Below, in pieces: positions 1 through 8,059 of a stretch of DNA of 64,000 nt. How positions within the stretch are numbered: position 1 is the first letter of the stretch; each line of letters starts with the position of its first letter. The stretch is taken from contig NZ_CP045496.1 in assembly GCF_015500075.1 (NCBI RefSeq), forward strand, positions 310,001-374,000, read 5' to 3'. Origin of the DNA: Mesorhizobium sp. INR15 (lineage in GTDB: Bacteria > Pseudomonadota > Alphaproteobacteria > Rhizobiales > Rhizobiaceae). The position numbers were made by a program, and so were the translations under genes. The notes below the pieces were generated by a model. It was not told where the DNA came from. It did not search any database and worked only from the letters and a program-made list of their open reading frames with translations.

Positions 1-69
1 CTTCATCGCGCCGGACACCGGCCTCCCAACTGCCTGTTTGTCCGCGTGATAGTCCCAATTGTTGGCCAT
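1..69 (-). CDS. Possible N-terminus of an unidentified protein running off the left edge
   Basis: A minus-strand reading frame opens with ATG at 69 and stays open to the window edge (23 codons, beginning MANNWDYHADKQ). Its codons look like those of the neighbouring genes. It would be the next gene downstream of the carboxymuconolactone-decarboxylase-like gene after about 100 bases, so it could be the last member of the same operon. No clear ribosome binding site precedes the ATG and too little is visible to assign a family. This is a weak call. Confidence 0.3.
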   Translation of the reverse strand, partial: MANNWDYHADKQAVGRPVSGAMK

Positions 70-172
70 TTAGCAGCAAGCCGGCTGCCCGCGTCTTCCG
101 GTGACACGGAGGACGTTTCCGCCGCCGCTTGCTCGGAACGATGGGAAGCCGGAAGGCCGCGAACCAATGCGA

Positions 173-559
173 TCATTGGCCTTCTGCCTTTGTTTCATTG
201 AGCACGGCGCTGGCGACGCGAAAGCTTTCGACGCCGGCGGGAATGCCGCAATAGACCGAGATCTGGATCAGGGCGGCGCGAAGCTCGCTTTCGCTCAGTC
301 CGTTTCGGACGGCGCCACGAACATGCACGCCAAATTCATGCATCCGGCCAAGTGCTGCCAGCATGCCCAGATTGAGCAGACTGCGCTGCTTGAGATCGAG
401 TGCCTCGTCCGTCCAGCACATGCCCCAGCAATATTCGTTGAGGATATCCTGGAACGGACGTGAGAAGTCGTCGGCATTATCCCGCGCCCGATCGACATAA
501 TTGTCGCCAAGGACTGTGCGGCGGACGTGCTCCCCGGCGGAGCGCAACTTGCTATCCAT
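173..559 (-). CDS. Carboxymuconolactone decarboxylase family protein (PcaC-like)
   Basis: The protein of about 128 residues belongs to the AhpD/CMD fold. It has the usual PcaC-like run with a CMD core (DLKQRSLLNLGMLAALGR, HVRGAVRNGLSESELRAAL). Classical PcaC decarboxylates gamma-carboxymuconolactone in protocatechuate breakdown, but relatives also act as peroxidases or isomerases, so the reaction here is uncertain. I chose ATG 559 because it overlaps the stop of the upstream hydrolase gene by 8 bases (ATGGATAG) and has a GAGAGA-like ribosome binding site; an in-frame ATG at 586 would overlap more. It is the fifth gene of the flavin monooxygenase operon, next to a PcaD-like hydrolase, which suggests a lactone-type intermediate. 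Confidence 0.85.
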   Translation of the reverse strand: MDSKLRSAGEHVRRTVLGDNYVDRARDNADDFSRPFQDILNEYCWGMCWTDEALDLKQRSLLNLGMLAALGRMHEFGVHVRGAVRNGLSESELRAALIQISVYCGIPAGVESFRVASAVLNETKAEGQ

Positions 560-1382
560 GGCTGGATGTCTCTCGCTTTGGCGCATTGTCGTCGAGGAAG
601 TCCGACATCAATCCGGCGACCAGCGCCGGTGCCTCGATGAGGATGGAGTGGCGCAGCCCTGGCAGGATCGCCAGTTTCGAACCCGGGATGTGCTCGTGCA
701 TATGATGCGCCATGCGGGGGCTGGAGCCGAGATCATCGGCGCCGGTGACAACCAGCGTCGGCGCGCGGATCTGGTCCAGGATGCCGCCGAAATCCGTTTC
801 GGCCAGGACACGATAGGCCGCCGCGTAGCATCTGGGATCGTTTTCGGCGTCCCTGCCGCGCAACCGGGCGATCACCTCAGGATTCTGCTCCTGAAACGCC
901 TCGGTCAGCCAGCGCGACAGGGATTGGGCATGATGCGTGCCCGGCTCGTTCGCCATCAGTGCGGCGAGGCGACCAAGCACGGCCTGACGTTCCTGCGGTG
1001 TGCGGCCGGCGACCGTCGACAGCAAAACCAGTTTTCTCAGCCGCTCCGCATGAGTCAATGCAAGACGCTGGGCAATCAGTCCGCCCAGCGAGAAGCCGGC
1101 GAGATGAAACGTCCCGAACCCGGCATGATCGGCGAGAGCCAGCGCCTCGGTGACGAAATCATCGATCTCGTAGCGGCCGCCGATGCGGCTCGAATGGCCA
1201 TGACCACGCAGGTCGAACGTGAGCACGGTGAAGCGGTCCGCAAGCCGGCTGACGACGCCACTCCAGGCCTCCAGATACGAACCGACGCCATGGATACAGA
1301 CGAGCGGCTCCGCACCAGAGCCATCGACCCGGTAATTGAGCGTCACCTCGCCCGTGTTGAACAGCCGATTTTCCACAGCCAT
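552..1382 (-). CDS. Alpha/beta hydrolase, 3-oxoadipate enol-lactonase-like
   Basis: This 276-residue alpha/beta hydrolase carries the HGVG oxyanion motif near residue 31, the nucleophile elbow GFSLGG with Ser98, an acid in GADD near 216 and His245 in the LRHS motif, so the catalytic triad is complete. It is closest in style to PcaD enol-lactonases and also resembles RutD-like hydrolases that accompany luciferase-like monooxygenases. The start overlaps the stop of the monooxygenase gene (TGATG), showing translational coupling. Adjacent PcaC-like and PcaD-like genes usually act on lactones from ring cleavage; the absence of a protocatechuate dioxygenase and PcaB nearby argues against ordinary protocatechuate breakdown. 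The substrate is unknown. Confidence 0.88.
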   Translation of the reverse strand: MAVENRLFNTGEVTLNYRVDGSGAEPLVCIHGVGSYLEAWSGVVSRLADRFTVLTFDLRGHGHSSRIGGRYEIDDFVTEALALADHAGFGTFHLAGFSLGGLIAQRLALTHAERLRKLVLLSTVAGRTPQERQAVLGRLAALMANEPGTHHAQSLSRWLTEAFQEQNPEVIARLRGRDAENDPRCYAAAYRVLAETDFGGILDQIRAPTLVVTGADDLGSSPRMAHHMHEHIPGSKLAILPGLRHSILIEAPALVAGLMSDFLDDNAPKRETSSHG

Positions 1383-2455
1383 CAGTGCCCGGCAGCCGCA
1401 CGCCGATCACGTTCGCGGGCGGCGAAATGTGGCATCACCTCGTCGACGAACAGTTTCAGTGTCCTCGCCTGCAGGGCGAATGGCAGGTTGAAGGTCAGGC
1501 CGAGGCAATACTGGTCGACACCGGCGGCCTCGTAGTCCTCCAGCTTCTCGATGATCTCGTCGGGCGTGCCGAACATCAGGTTGCGGCGAATGTTTTCCGG
1601 GTTGTAATTGTCCTTGCCCTTGACGCTTTCGTAGGAGACCGCCTCGGGAAAGCCATTCGCCACCGTACCGATGTTCTGGAACAAGTTCTCGAACATGCGG
1701 CCATAGTCGCTGCTGTGGCGCACAGCGACCTGCCAGTCGTCGGCGCGCTCATAGATGCAAGTGCGGCGCTGCATCATGAAGCGCGGGCGTGGCACCTCGG
1801 GATGATTGGCGACCGCCGCGCGGAACTTCTCGCCCAGCACCGCGATCTCGGCCGCCGGAGCGGAGAGCGGCGTCGACAGGATGTTGGCGCCGGCGGCGAT
1901 CGCCCAGTCGAACGTGCCGGGGTCACGCGCTGCCACCCAGATTGGCGGATGCGGCTGCTGCAACGGTTTCGGCACCGACGTCGCCATCGGGAACTTCCAG
2001 TAGTGGCCGTCATGAGCATAGTCGCCGGCCCATAATTTCCTCACTGCCGGCACCAGTTCCTTGAGATAGGCGACGCCTTCCTGCTGCGGCATGCCGCCGG
2101 CCATGCGGTCGAACTCATACTGGTAGGAGCCACGGGCAATGCCGAACTCCAGCCGTCCGCCAGTCAGGTGGTCGCAAAGCGCTGCTTCACCGGCGAGCCG
2201 GATCGGGCTCCAGTAGGGCGCGACCAGCGTCGAGGTTCCCAACCGGATCTGTTGCGTGTGCTGGGCAAGCCATGTCAGCGTCATCAGCGGGTTTGGCGAG
2301 ATGGTGCATTCGATCGTGTGGTGCTCGGCGGTCCACAATGTTTCGAACCCGCCCTCATCGGCCATGCGGGCCAGTTCGAGAAGATTGCCCTTCACCGCCG
2401 ACATTGGCGTGTCTGGCGAAAAGCGCTCCATGGTCAGCGAAACGGCGAATTTCAT
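1382..2455 (-). CDS. LLM-class (luciferase-like) flavin-dependent monooxygenase
   Basis: The 357-residue protein is a full-length bacterial-luciferase-like TIM-barrel monooxygenase: an N-terminal MKFAVSLTMERF strand, the LWTAEHHT segment near residue 40, a middle stretch FGIARGSYQYEFDRM, and a C-terminal FGTPDEIIEKLEDYEAAGVDQ typical of the family. Such enzymes use reduced FMN from a separate reductase to insert oxygen, often opening a ring or cleaving C-N or C-S bonds. A flavin reductase gene lies two genes upstream in the same operon, so the pair forms a two-component system. Aldehyde dehydrogenase upstream and hydrolases downstream suggest that the oxygenated product is cleaved to an aldehyde and an acid. 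The physiological substrate cannot be read from sequence. Confidence 0.9.
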   Translation of the reverse strand: MKFAVSLTMERFSPDTPMSAVKGNLLELARMADEGGFETLWTAEHHTIECTISPNPLMTLTWLAQHTQQIRLGTSTLVAPYWSPIRLAGEAALCDHLTGGRLEFGIARGSYQYEFDRMAGGMPQQEGVAYLKELVPAVRKLWAGDYAHDGHYWKFPMATSVPKPLQQPHPPIWVAARDPGTFDWAIAAGANILSTPLSAPAAEIAVLGEKFRAAVANHPEVPRPRFMMQRRTCIYERADDWQVAVRHSSDYGRMFENLFQNIGTVANGFPEAVSYESVKGKDNYNPENIRRNLMFGTPDEIIEKLEDYEAAGVDQYCLGLTFNLPFALQARTLKLFVDEVMPHFAARERDRRAAAGH

Positions 2456-2492
2456 GTTTCCTCGCTAGGCGTCTGGATGAATGGTGTCGCGA

Positions 2493-4004
2493 TCAGCGCA
2501 AGCGGATGACGAACGGGTCCTGCATGGCTCCGGAATAGTCGACGACCACGTTCTTCACCCTTGAGAATTCCTGCATGACGTCGAAGCCGCCGCGCCGGCC
2601 GTAGCCGCTTTCCTTGAAACCGCCATTGGCGGACATGAAGGACGATGCCCGGTAGGTGTTGATCCACACGGTGCCGGCATCGACATTGCGGGCGAAGCGC
2701 AGCGCGCGGTCGATGTCCTTGGTCCAGATTCCGGATGCCAGCCCATAGTGAGTGTCGTTGGCGAGCGCGGTCATCTCCTCCTCGGACGAGAAGGGTATGA
2801 CCCCGACCACCGGGCCGAAAATCTCATCGCGCATGAAGTCCATGTCGTTGCGGGCGTCGGTCATGACAGTCGGTTCGAAATACCAGCCGCCAGCCAGGTC
2901 CGATGCCTGTGGCCGCCTGCCGCCAACGGCAATCCGGGCGCCCTGGCGCACCCCCGAGGCAACATAGGATTCAACTTTGGACAGCTGCGCCGACAGCGCC
3001 AGCGGGCCGATGTCGGTGTCCTCCTGCATGGGATGGCCAACCCTGACCCGCCGCGTGCGTTCGACCAGCGCCTCGATGAAGCGATCATAGATGCTGGCTT
3101 CGACGAAACAGCGCGAGCCGGCGACGCAACTCTGGCCGGCAGCCGCGAAAATGCCCGAGACGACGCCGTTGACGGCATGCTCCATCTCGACATCGGCGAA
3201 GACCACATGCGGCGACTTGCCGCCGAGTTCCATTTGACACGGAATGAGGTTGCCGGCGGCGTTCTGGGCAATCCTGCGCCCGGTCGCCGTGCTGCCGGTG
3301 AAGACGATCTTGGCGATGCCGGGATGACGGGTGAGCGCCTCGCCGGCCGAAGCGCCGGTGCCGGTGACAACGTTGACCACGCCCGGTGGAAAGCCGGCCG
3401 CTACAATGAGTTCGGCGAGCGCCAGCGTCGATGCGCTGGCATGCTCCGATGGCTTGATCACCACCGTGTTGCCGATCGCCAGGCAAGGCGCCAGCGTGCC
3501 GGTCAGCAGCATCAGCGGCGAATTCCAGGGCGTGATCATGGCGACGACGCCGATCGCCTCGCGCAGGTTGAAGTTGAGCATGTCGAGCTTGTTGACTGGG
3601 ATCGTGTCGCCCAGCAGCTTGTCGGCCATGCCGGCGAAATAGCCGTAGGCATCAGGCATGGCGCGCATCTGCGCGCGCATTTCCTTGATCAGCTTGCCGT
3701 TGTCGCGGGTCTCGATCAACGCCAGTTCGTCGGCATGTTCCAGAACCAGCTGTGCCAGTCTTTGAAGCAGCTTGCCGCGATCGGTCTGCGTCATGCGGCG
3801 CCAGGCCGGATCGACAAAGGCTGCCTGCGCGGAACGCACGGCGGCATCGACATCGGCGGCATCGGCTTCGGCCAATTCGTACCAGGGCTCGCCGGTCGTC
3901 GGGTCAAAGCTCGGGATGTAATTTCCCCCGGCAGGCGCAACGAAAGCGCCGCCGATAAACAGGTCCTGACGGGAGTTCTTGAGCGCCTTGACTGTGGTTT
4001 TCAT
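2493..4004 (-). CDS. NAD(P)-dependent aldehyde dehydrogenase
   Basis: The 503-residue protein is a complete aldehyde dehydrogenase. It shows the TPWNSPL motif near residue 158, the KPSEH cofactor loop near 184, FTGSTATG near 235, the general base in MELGGKSP (Glu259) and the catalytic nucleophile in GQSCVAGSR (Cys293). It oxidises an aldehyde to the carboxylate. It lies second in the operon, 33 bases after the flavin reductase and 37 before the monooxygenase, so it probably oxidises a semialdehyde released by the monooxygenase or hydrolase step. This arrangement recalls heterocycle breakdown routes in which ring cleavage yields a semialdehyde; that is inference from context. Confidence 0.93.
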   Translation of the reverse strand: MKTTVKALKNSRQDLFIGGAFVAPAGGNYIPSFDPTTGEPWYELAEADAADVDAAVRSAQAAFVDPAWRRMTQTDRGKLLQRLAQLVLEHADELALIETRDNGKLIKEMRAQMRAMPDAYGYFAGMADKLLGDTIPVNKLDMLNFNLREAIGVVAMITPWNSPLMLLTGTLAPCLAIGNTVVIKPSEHASASTLALAELIVAAGFPPGVVNVVTGTGASAGEALTRHPGIAKIVFTGSTATGRRIAQNAAGNLIPCQMELGGKSPHVVFADVEMEHAVNGVVSGIFAAAGQSCVAGSRCFVEASIYDRFIEALVERTRRVRVGHPMQEDTDIGPLALSAQLSKVESYVASGVRQGARIAVGGRRPQASDLAGGWYFEPTVMTDARNDMDFMRDEIFGPVVGVIPFSSEEEMTALANDTHYGLASGIWTKDIDRALRFARNVDAGTVWINTYRASSFMSANGGFKESGYGRRGGFDVMQEFSRVKNVVVDYSGAMQDPFVIRLR

Positions 4005-4037
4005 GTCGGTCCTGTCAGGTTCTATTCTTTTCGGGTG

Positions 4038-5045
4038 CTATTCCTGCGCGCTTTGCGCCCAGGGCAGCGTTGTTCCATCCAGCCTGGCCAGGCGGCCGCC
4101 GTCGTTGGAATCCATGTAGATGCTGAAGGACTCGTCGCGACGTTCACGGCTGTAGCGGCGCAGCAGCGAGCAGATCTCACGCGCCGGAATCTCGTCATAT
4201 GGCAGATTGGCAATCGGGAAGAAGCGAAAGCCCGGCGGCATCGGAATGGCCGCCGAAATCCCGGCCAGACGGGCCCGATAGATGAGATAGCCGGGGTCGC
4301 TGTCAGCGACATCGAACACCGAATAGAGAAATGTTTCCTCCGGCAGCAGCGTCAGCGCGTCGCCGCCTTCAAGCTTTAGCTCGTTTTCGGCTTTCCGGCT
4401 CTTGGCGCTGGGCAGCACCCAGCCACCCTTGCCGTCGGAGCGCAGCAGGATCTGACCATCGGCCTCGATGAGATAGCCGACGATCATGCTGTGCGATGCC
4501 AGCCAGCCTGGCGGCAGCGGATCCTTGATCGCGGCATAACGGCCACGGCAGAAGCCGAGCGGCGCCGACGGGCTTGTGCCGAAGGCCTGCACGGCGCCGA
4601 TCAGCACGACATGATCGCCGGCCTCGATACGGTCATGGACGGTGCAGTCGAACCAGGTCAGGCATTCGTTGAGGATCGGCGCCCCGGTATGGACGCGGTC
4701 ATGGACGATCGATTGAAACTTGTCCGGCGACTTCGAGGCGAAGACCGACGAAACATCGGTCTGGCCTTCATGCAGGAGATTGACGGCGAAACAATCCGAT
4801 GTGTTGAAGGCGGCGAAGCTGGCGGCGGCCTTGCCGACGCAGACCAGAAGCAGCGGCGGATCGAGCGACACGGAGGTGAATGAGTTGGCGGTCATGCCGC
4901 GCGGCGTGCCATCGCCGTCGCGGGTGGTGATGACCGTGACGCCGGTGACGAACGTTCCGAAGGCCCGCCGCAACGCGATCGGATCGATCGCCTGCGGAAC
5001 CGGCGACTGCGGGGTTGACGATGACGTTTCTGTGGCGGCGATCAT
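4038..5045 (-). CDS. Flavin reductase with an extra C-terminal domain, partner of the monooxygenase
   Basis: Residues about 20-175 form a flavin reductase domain: RRAFGTFVTGVTVIT, GMTANSFTSVSLDPPL, and the GDHVVLIGAV strand are all characteristic. It should reduce FMN with NAD(P)H for the luciferase-like monooxygenase in the same operon. Usual members are about 160-190 residues, but this one has 335. The extra part (about 190-335) begins GYLIEADGQILLRSDGKGGWVLPS, which resembles the opening strands of a Nudix fold but lacks a recognisable Nudix box, so hydrolase activity is doubtful. First gene of the operon; ATG at 5045 has only a weak ribosome binding site. Confidence 0.88.
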   Translation of the reverse strand: MIAATETSSSTPQSPVPQAIDPIALRRAFGTFVTGVTVITTRDGDGTPRGMTANSFTSVSLDPPLLLVCVGKAAASFAAFNTSDCFAVNLLHEGQTDVSSVFASKSPDKFQSIVHDRVHTGAPILNECLTWFDCTVHDRIEAGDHVVLIGAVQAFGTSPSAPLGFCRGRYAAIKDPLPPGWLASHSMIVGYLIEADGQILLRSDGKGGWVLPSAKSRKAENELKLEGGDALTLLPEETFLYSVFDVADSDPGYLIYRARLAGISAAIPMPPGFRFFPIANLPYDEIPAREICSLLRRYSRERRDESFSIYMDSNDGGRLARLDGTTLPWAQSAQE

Positions 5046-5207
5046 GGGACGAAGCTAGCCGCTCGCCAGGGGCGCCGCTTCCTCCTGTTGCGAGGAATGT
5101 AGGGCCGGGGCGATGCTGTGTTTCAGAGCAAACGGACAGCAGGCGCAAGCTGCCGGGTGACCGTCGCGGACGAACAGCAATGGCTTGTGGTCAAATCTGG
5201 TTTTGGA

Positions 5208-7049
5208 TCAGGCGCGGCTGTCGATCACGCCGCGCAAGCGGATGGCCAGTTCAACCGCGAAGCGCCGCTCTGGCGTGTCGAGATCGATGCCGAACAGTTC
5301 CTGGATCCGCGACAGCCGGTAGCGCAAGGTGGTGACATGCAGGCCGATGGAATCGGCGCATGCCTGGCTGCGGCAGCCCTCCCGCAGGTAGGCGAACAGC
5401 GTATCCATATAGGGCGTGCCATGCTCGCGATCGTGCTCGGCAATCGCGCCGATGCTCTCATGCACGAAACCGCGCACATCCTCGACTTCGGCGGCGGCCA
5501 CCAGCATCGGCAGCGGGCCGAAATCCTGGCTGGCGAAGACGCCGGTGCGGCCGAATGAGCGGCCGATGCGGATCATGCGCCGGCAACGATCCCAGGCCGC
5601 CGGATAGTCCGAAAGCATGGCACAGACACCGGAAAGGACGACGAAAGGTTCCTGATCGAAGTAGCGGCCCAGTTCCTCGGCGATCTTGTGCAACAACTTG
5701 TTGACGCGCTCGGGATCGCCGCCCAACTCGGCGGGGATCAGGCATACGAGGCCATTCTCCACAGCGACAATGCCGGCCGGCACTGAATTCTGCTGCATCA
5801 GCCGGATCACCGCATGGTGCGGGTCGAGCGAATAGCCGGCGCCGCGCTTGCTCTGCGCCGGCAGGTCGATGACGATCATCTGCCGGGGCGAGCGCAGGTC
5901 GATGTCGAGGCGCTGCGCCCTTTGCAGGACATCGTTGGCGTCATGCCAGCGTTGCTCGACGATCTCCAGGAACAGGTCGGTGAGCGTGCGGGTCTCGAAG
6001 CGGAAGCGGATGAAGCTGCGCATCATCTGCACGCTGAGCGCGAATTTGGCGCTGTCCAGCAACAGCAACTCCAGCTGGCTGAAGGGCCGTTGCGCGGTGA
6101 AGATCACCAGTGCGCCGACGGCCTCCGCATCGACGCTCAGCGGCTCGATCTTGGCGGTCAGGCGCAACCGGCGCACGCCGTCGTCCAGGAACAGTGTATG
6201 GGCTTCGCGCTGCGCCTGGTCGACCGCTGCGCGCGCGGCCTTGATGATCTGCCGGTGCAGGCTGGAGGTTGCCGCGAGCTGCCACGCGGCATCATCGAAA
6301 TGCGCCTCGCTTGGCGTGTGGCCGGCGACAATCAGGTTGGCGGTAAAGTCCACGACTACGATGGGGTTGGGCAGCAGATCGCTGATCTTTCCTGCAAGCG
6401 ACGGAACCGAGGCTTCGGCCAGCGCCTGCTGCAGCAAGGACGTATGCGCCTGCAACGCCTGCTGCAGGCGCTCGGCGGCGTGCTTTTCCTCGCGCAGCTT
6501 GTGCTGCTTCTCGACCGCGATTTCTCCCAGATGGACGATCATGCCGATGAAGGCCAGATCGTGCGCCGTCACCTCCATGATTTCGCGCGAGACGACGCTG
6601 AGCACCATCGGCCGCCCTTCATCATCCCTGCAGTTCATCGGCATGACGAGGACACTGCGATAGTCGCGCTCGAAGGCTTCACGCCTGTAGCCCGAGAACT
6701 CCTCGGAGACGCGGGCATCCCTGATATAGACAGGCTCGTTGCGCTGCAGGGCGATGATCGACGGGCTGGTCGCGAGCTCCCAGCGGTCGGGCAAGGGCCG
6801 CTGGATCAAGGTCGGGTCGTGTCGGACGATGACGAAGGCGTGGCCATGCGGCGCGTCGATGCTCATGATCGAGCCCATGGTCCACTTGGCGTGCCTGCAG
6901 GCGGCAAGCACCAGATCGCGCAGCACGGTGCTGAGGTCGCCGCCCGAATTGATCAGGCTGGCGGCGTCACGCAAGGACAGGATTTGCGACTGGTGATCCA
7001 AGTCCGGGGCTCGTCTCCTGGGAATATGCAGATCCGGTAATAAAGCCAT
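5208..7049 (-). CDS. PucR/CdaR-type transcriptional regulator with N-terminal GAF domain
   Basis: The 613-residue protein starts at ATG 7049 (MALLPDLHIPRR). The reading frame stays open further upstream, but that part lies opposite the plus-strand gene at 7182 and is not coding. A GAF-like sensory region covers roughly residues 25-190, followed by a helical linker, a GGDEF-like middle region, and a C-terminal helix-turn-helix of the PucR type (LHVTTLRYRLSRIQELFGID) near the end. Such proteins often activate catabolic genes in response to a metabolite. It sits between the monooxygenase operon and the divergent DUF1185 gene, so it is the obvious regulator of both. The effector is unknown. Confidence 0.88.
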   Translation of the reverse strand: MALLPDLHIPRRRAPDLDHQSQILSLRDAASLINSGGDLSTVLRDLVLAACRHAKWTMGSIMSIDAPHGHAFVIVRHDPTLIQRPLPDRWELATSPSIIALQRNEPVYIRDARVSEEFSGYRREAFERDYRSVLVMPMNCRDDEGRPMVLSVVSREIMEVTAHDLAFIGMIVHLGEIAVEKQHKLREEKHAAERLQQALQAHTSLLQQALAEASVPSLAGKISDLLPNPIVVVDFTANLIVAGHTPSEAHFDDAAWQLAATSSLHRQIIKAARAAVDQAQREAHTLFLDDGVRRLRLTAKIEPLSVDAEAVGALVIFTAQRPFSQLELLLLDSAKFALSVQMMRSFIRFRFETRTLTDLFLEIVEQRWHDANDVLQRAQRLDIDLRSPRQMIVIDLPAQSKRGAGYSLDPHHAVIRLMQQNSVPAGIVAVENGLVCLIPAELGGDPERVNKLLHKIAEELGRYFDQEPFVVLSGVCAMLSDYPAAWDRCRRMIRIGRSFGRTGVFASQDFGPLPMLVAAAEVEDVRGFVHESIGAIAEHDREHGTPYMDTLFAYLREGCRSQACADSIGLHVTTLRYRLSRIQELFGIDLDTPERRFAVELAIRLRGVIDSRA

Positions 7050-7181
7050 TTGACCGGCGTCGACGCTACACCGCTTCCGAGCGCGGCGCACGCCTGTTTT
7101 CCTCTGAAACGGAGGAAGACACCTATCGCTTGTGGTCTCTAGGGTCGCCTTTGGCAATGCATTGCGAAGGGAACAGCCGGC

Positions 7182-7760
7182 ATGGATTTCGATATCAGGA
7201 AGATTTCCACATTCATCGAGGAAACCTTCGTGGAAGGCTGCAAGGCGGCGCCGAAGCCGGTGACCATGATTGTCGTCGCGGCGGTGCTTAGGAACCCCTG
7301 GGCTGGCCAGGGCTTCGTCGAGAACCTGCGGCCCGATATTCTGCGCCTTGCGCCCCGGCTGGGCAGCGAACTGACCAACCGCCTGATTGCCCTGATGCCG
7401 GCCGAGAAGATCGAAGCCTACGGCAAGGCCGCCGCCACCGGCGTCAACGGCGAGATCGAACACGCCTCGGCGCTGATCCATACGCTGCGCTTCGGCAATC
7501 TTTTCCGTGATGCCGTCGGCGGCACCACCTATCTCGAATTCACCAACACCCGCATCGCACCGGGCGCGTCGATCTCGGTGCCGATGATGCACAAGAGCGA
7601 AAACGGCAGGCGGTCGCATTTCCTGACCGCCAATGTTCAGATCTGCGACGGGCCTGCCGCCGATGAAATCGTTGTGGCGATCGGCGCCGCTGACGGCGGC
7701 CGGCCACATGCACGGATCGCCGACCGATTCCAGGACATGGCCGAGATGGGATTGGCTTAG
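7182..7760 (+). CDS. Amino acid synthesis family protein (DUF1185)
   Basis: The 192-residue protein matches the amino-acid-synthesis family (DUF1185, PF06684): MDFDIRKISTFIEETFVEG at the start, PVTMIVVAAVLRNPW, LGSELTNRL near residue 65, YGKAAATGVNGEIEHASALIH near 100 and RIAPGASISVPMMHK near 130. The family name is historical and no enzyme activity is securely established. Members commonly lie beside flavin-dependent monooxygenase and aldehyde dehydrogenase genes in proteobacterial catabolic clusters, as here. The gene diverges from the PucR regulator across about 130 bases. An AAGGG ribosome binding site lies 10 bases before the ATG. Confidence 0.88.
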   Translation: MDFDIRKISTFIEETFVEGCKAAPKPVTMIVVAAVLRNPWAGQGFVENLRPDILRLAPRLGSELTNRLIALMPAEKIEAYGKAAATGVNGEIEHASALIHTLRFGNLFRDAVGGTTYLEFTNTRIAPGASISVPMMHKSENGRRSHFLTANVQICDGPAADEIVVAIGAADGGRPHARIADRFQDMAEMGLA

Positions 7761-7817
7761 ACCTGCCTTGAAACCTTGAGGTGCGGCGCGCGTTCCTATG
7801 TCTGGCGAGGACGTGGA

Positions 7818-7952
7818 ATGGCGTTTGTGTTGGGGCTCTCAGCGGCACTGCTGGTGGTGTTCGTGGTGATGTTTGCCATTACGGCGGCACGCGACCTCAA
7901 CAGTTCGCCCTCATTCCACAGATTGCTTGCCTGGTTGAAGCGCCGGGATTAG
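7818..7952 (+). CDS. Putative 44-residue single-pass membrane protein
   Basis: A short frame opens at ATG 7818, seven bases after a GAGG ribosome binding site, and ends at TAG 7952. The peptide has one strong transmembrane helix (residues about 3-23, LGLSAALLVVFVVMFAITAA) and a basic tail ending LAWLKRRD. It lies between the DUF1185 gene and the convergent terminator of the sugar ABC operon. Codon choice is unremarkable. I know of no named family; the call rests on ribosome binding site, composition and position. Confidence 0.5.
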   Translation: MAFVLGLSAALLVVFVVMFAITAARDLNSSPSFHRLLAWLKRRD

Positions 7953-8009
7953 TTGCCGATACTTTTGCCCATGGCCGTGTCGACGGACAGGCGACTGAAC
8001 GAGCTGAAA

Positions 8010-8029
8010 GGCCCGGCAAAAGCCGGGCC
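8010..8029 (-). terminator. Rho-independent terminator of the sugar ABC operon
   Basis: A perfect 8-bp GC-only stem (GGCCCGGC / GCCGGGCC) with a 4-base loop lies 30 bases beyond the stop of the substrate-binding protein gene. Read on the minus strand the loop is TTTT and the stem is followed by TTTC, a short U tract. It may also stop transcription coming from the left. Confidence 0.7.
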
Positions 8030-8059
8030 CGTCTTCATGCGTGCAAGCCGTTTTGAAAA

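Noticed and set aside
501..1535. Plus-strand frame of 344 codons
   Set aside because: Antisense to the alpha/beta hydrolase gene, which has a complete catalytic triad.
2748..4379. Long plus-strand frame of 543 codons
   Set aside because: It is antisense to the aldehyde dehydrogenase and flavin reductase genes, with Arg/His-rich composition typical of GC-rich shadow frames.
7050..7709. N-terminal extension of the PucR regulator to 833 residues
   Set aside because: The frame is open but lies antisense to the DUF1185 gene and shows no domain; ATG 7049 gives the natural start.
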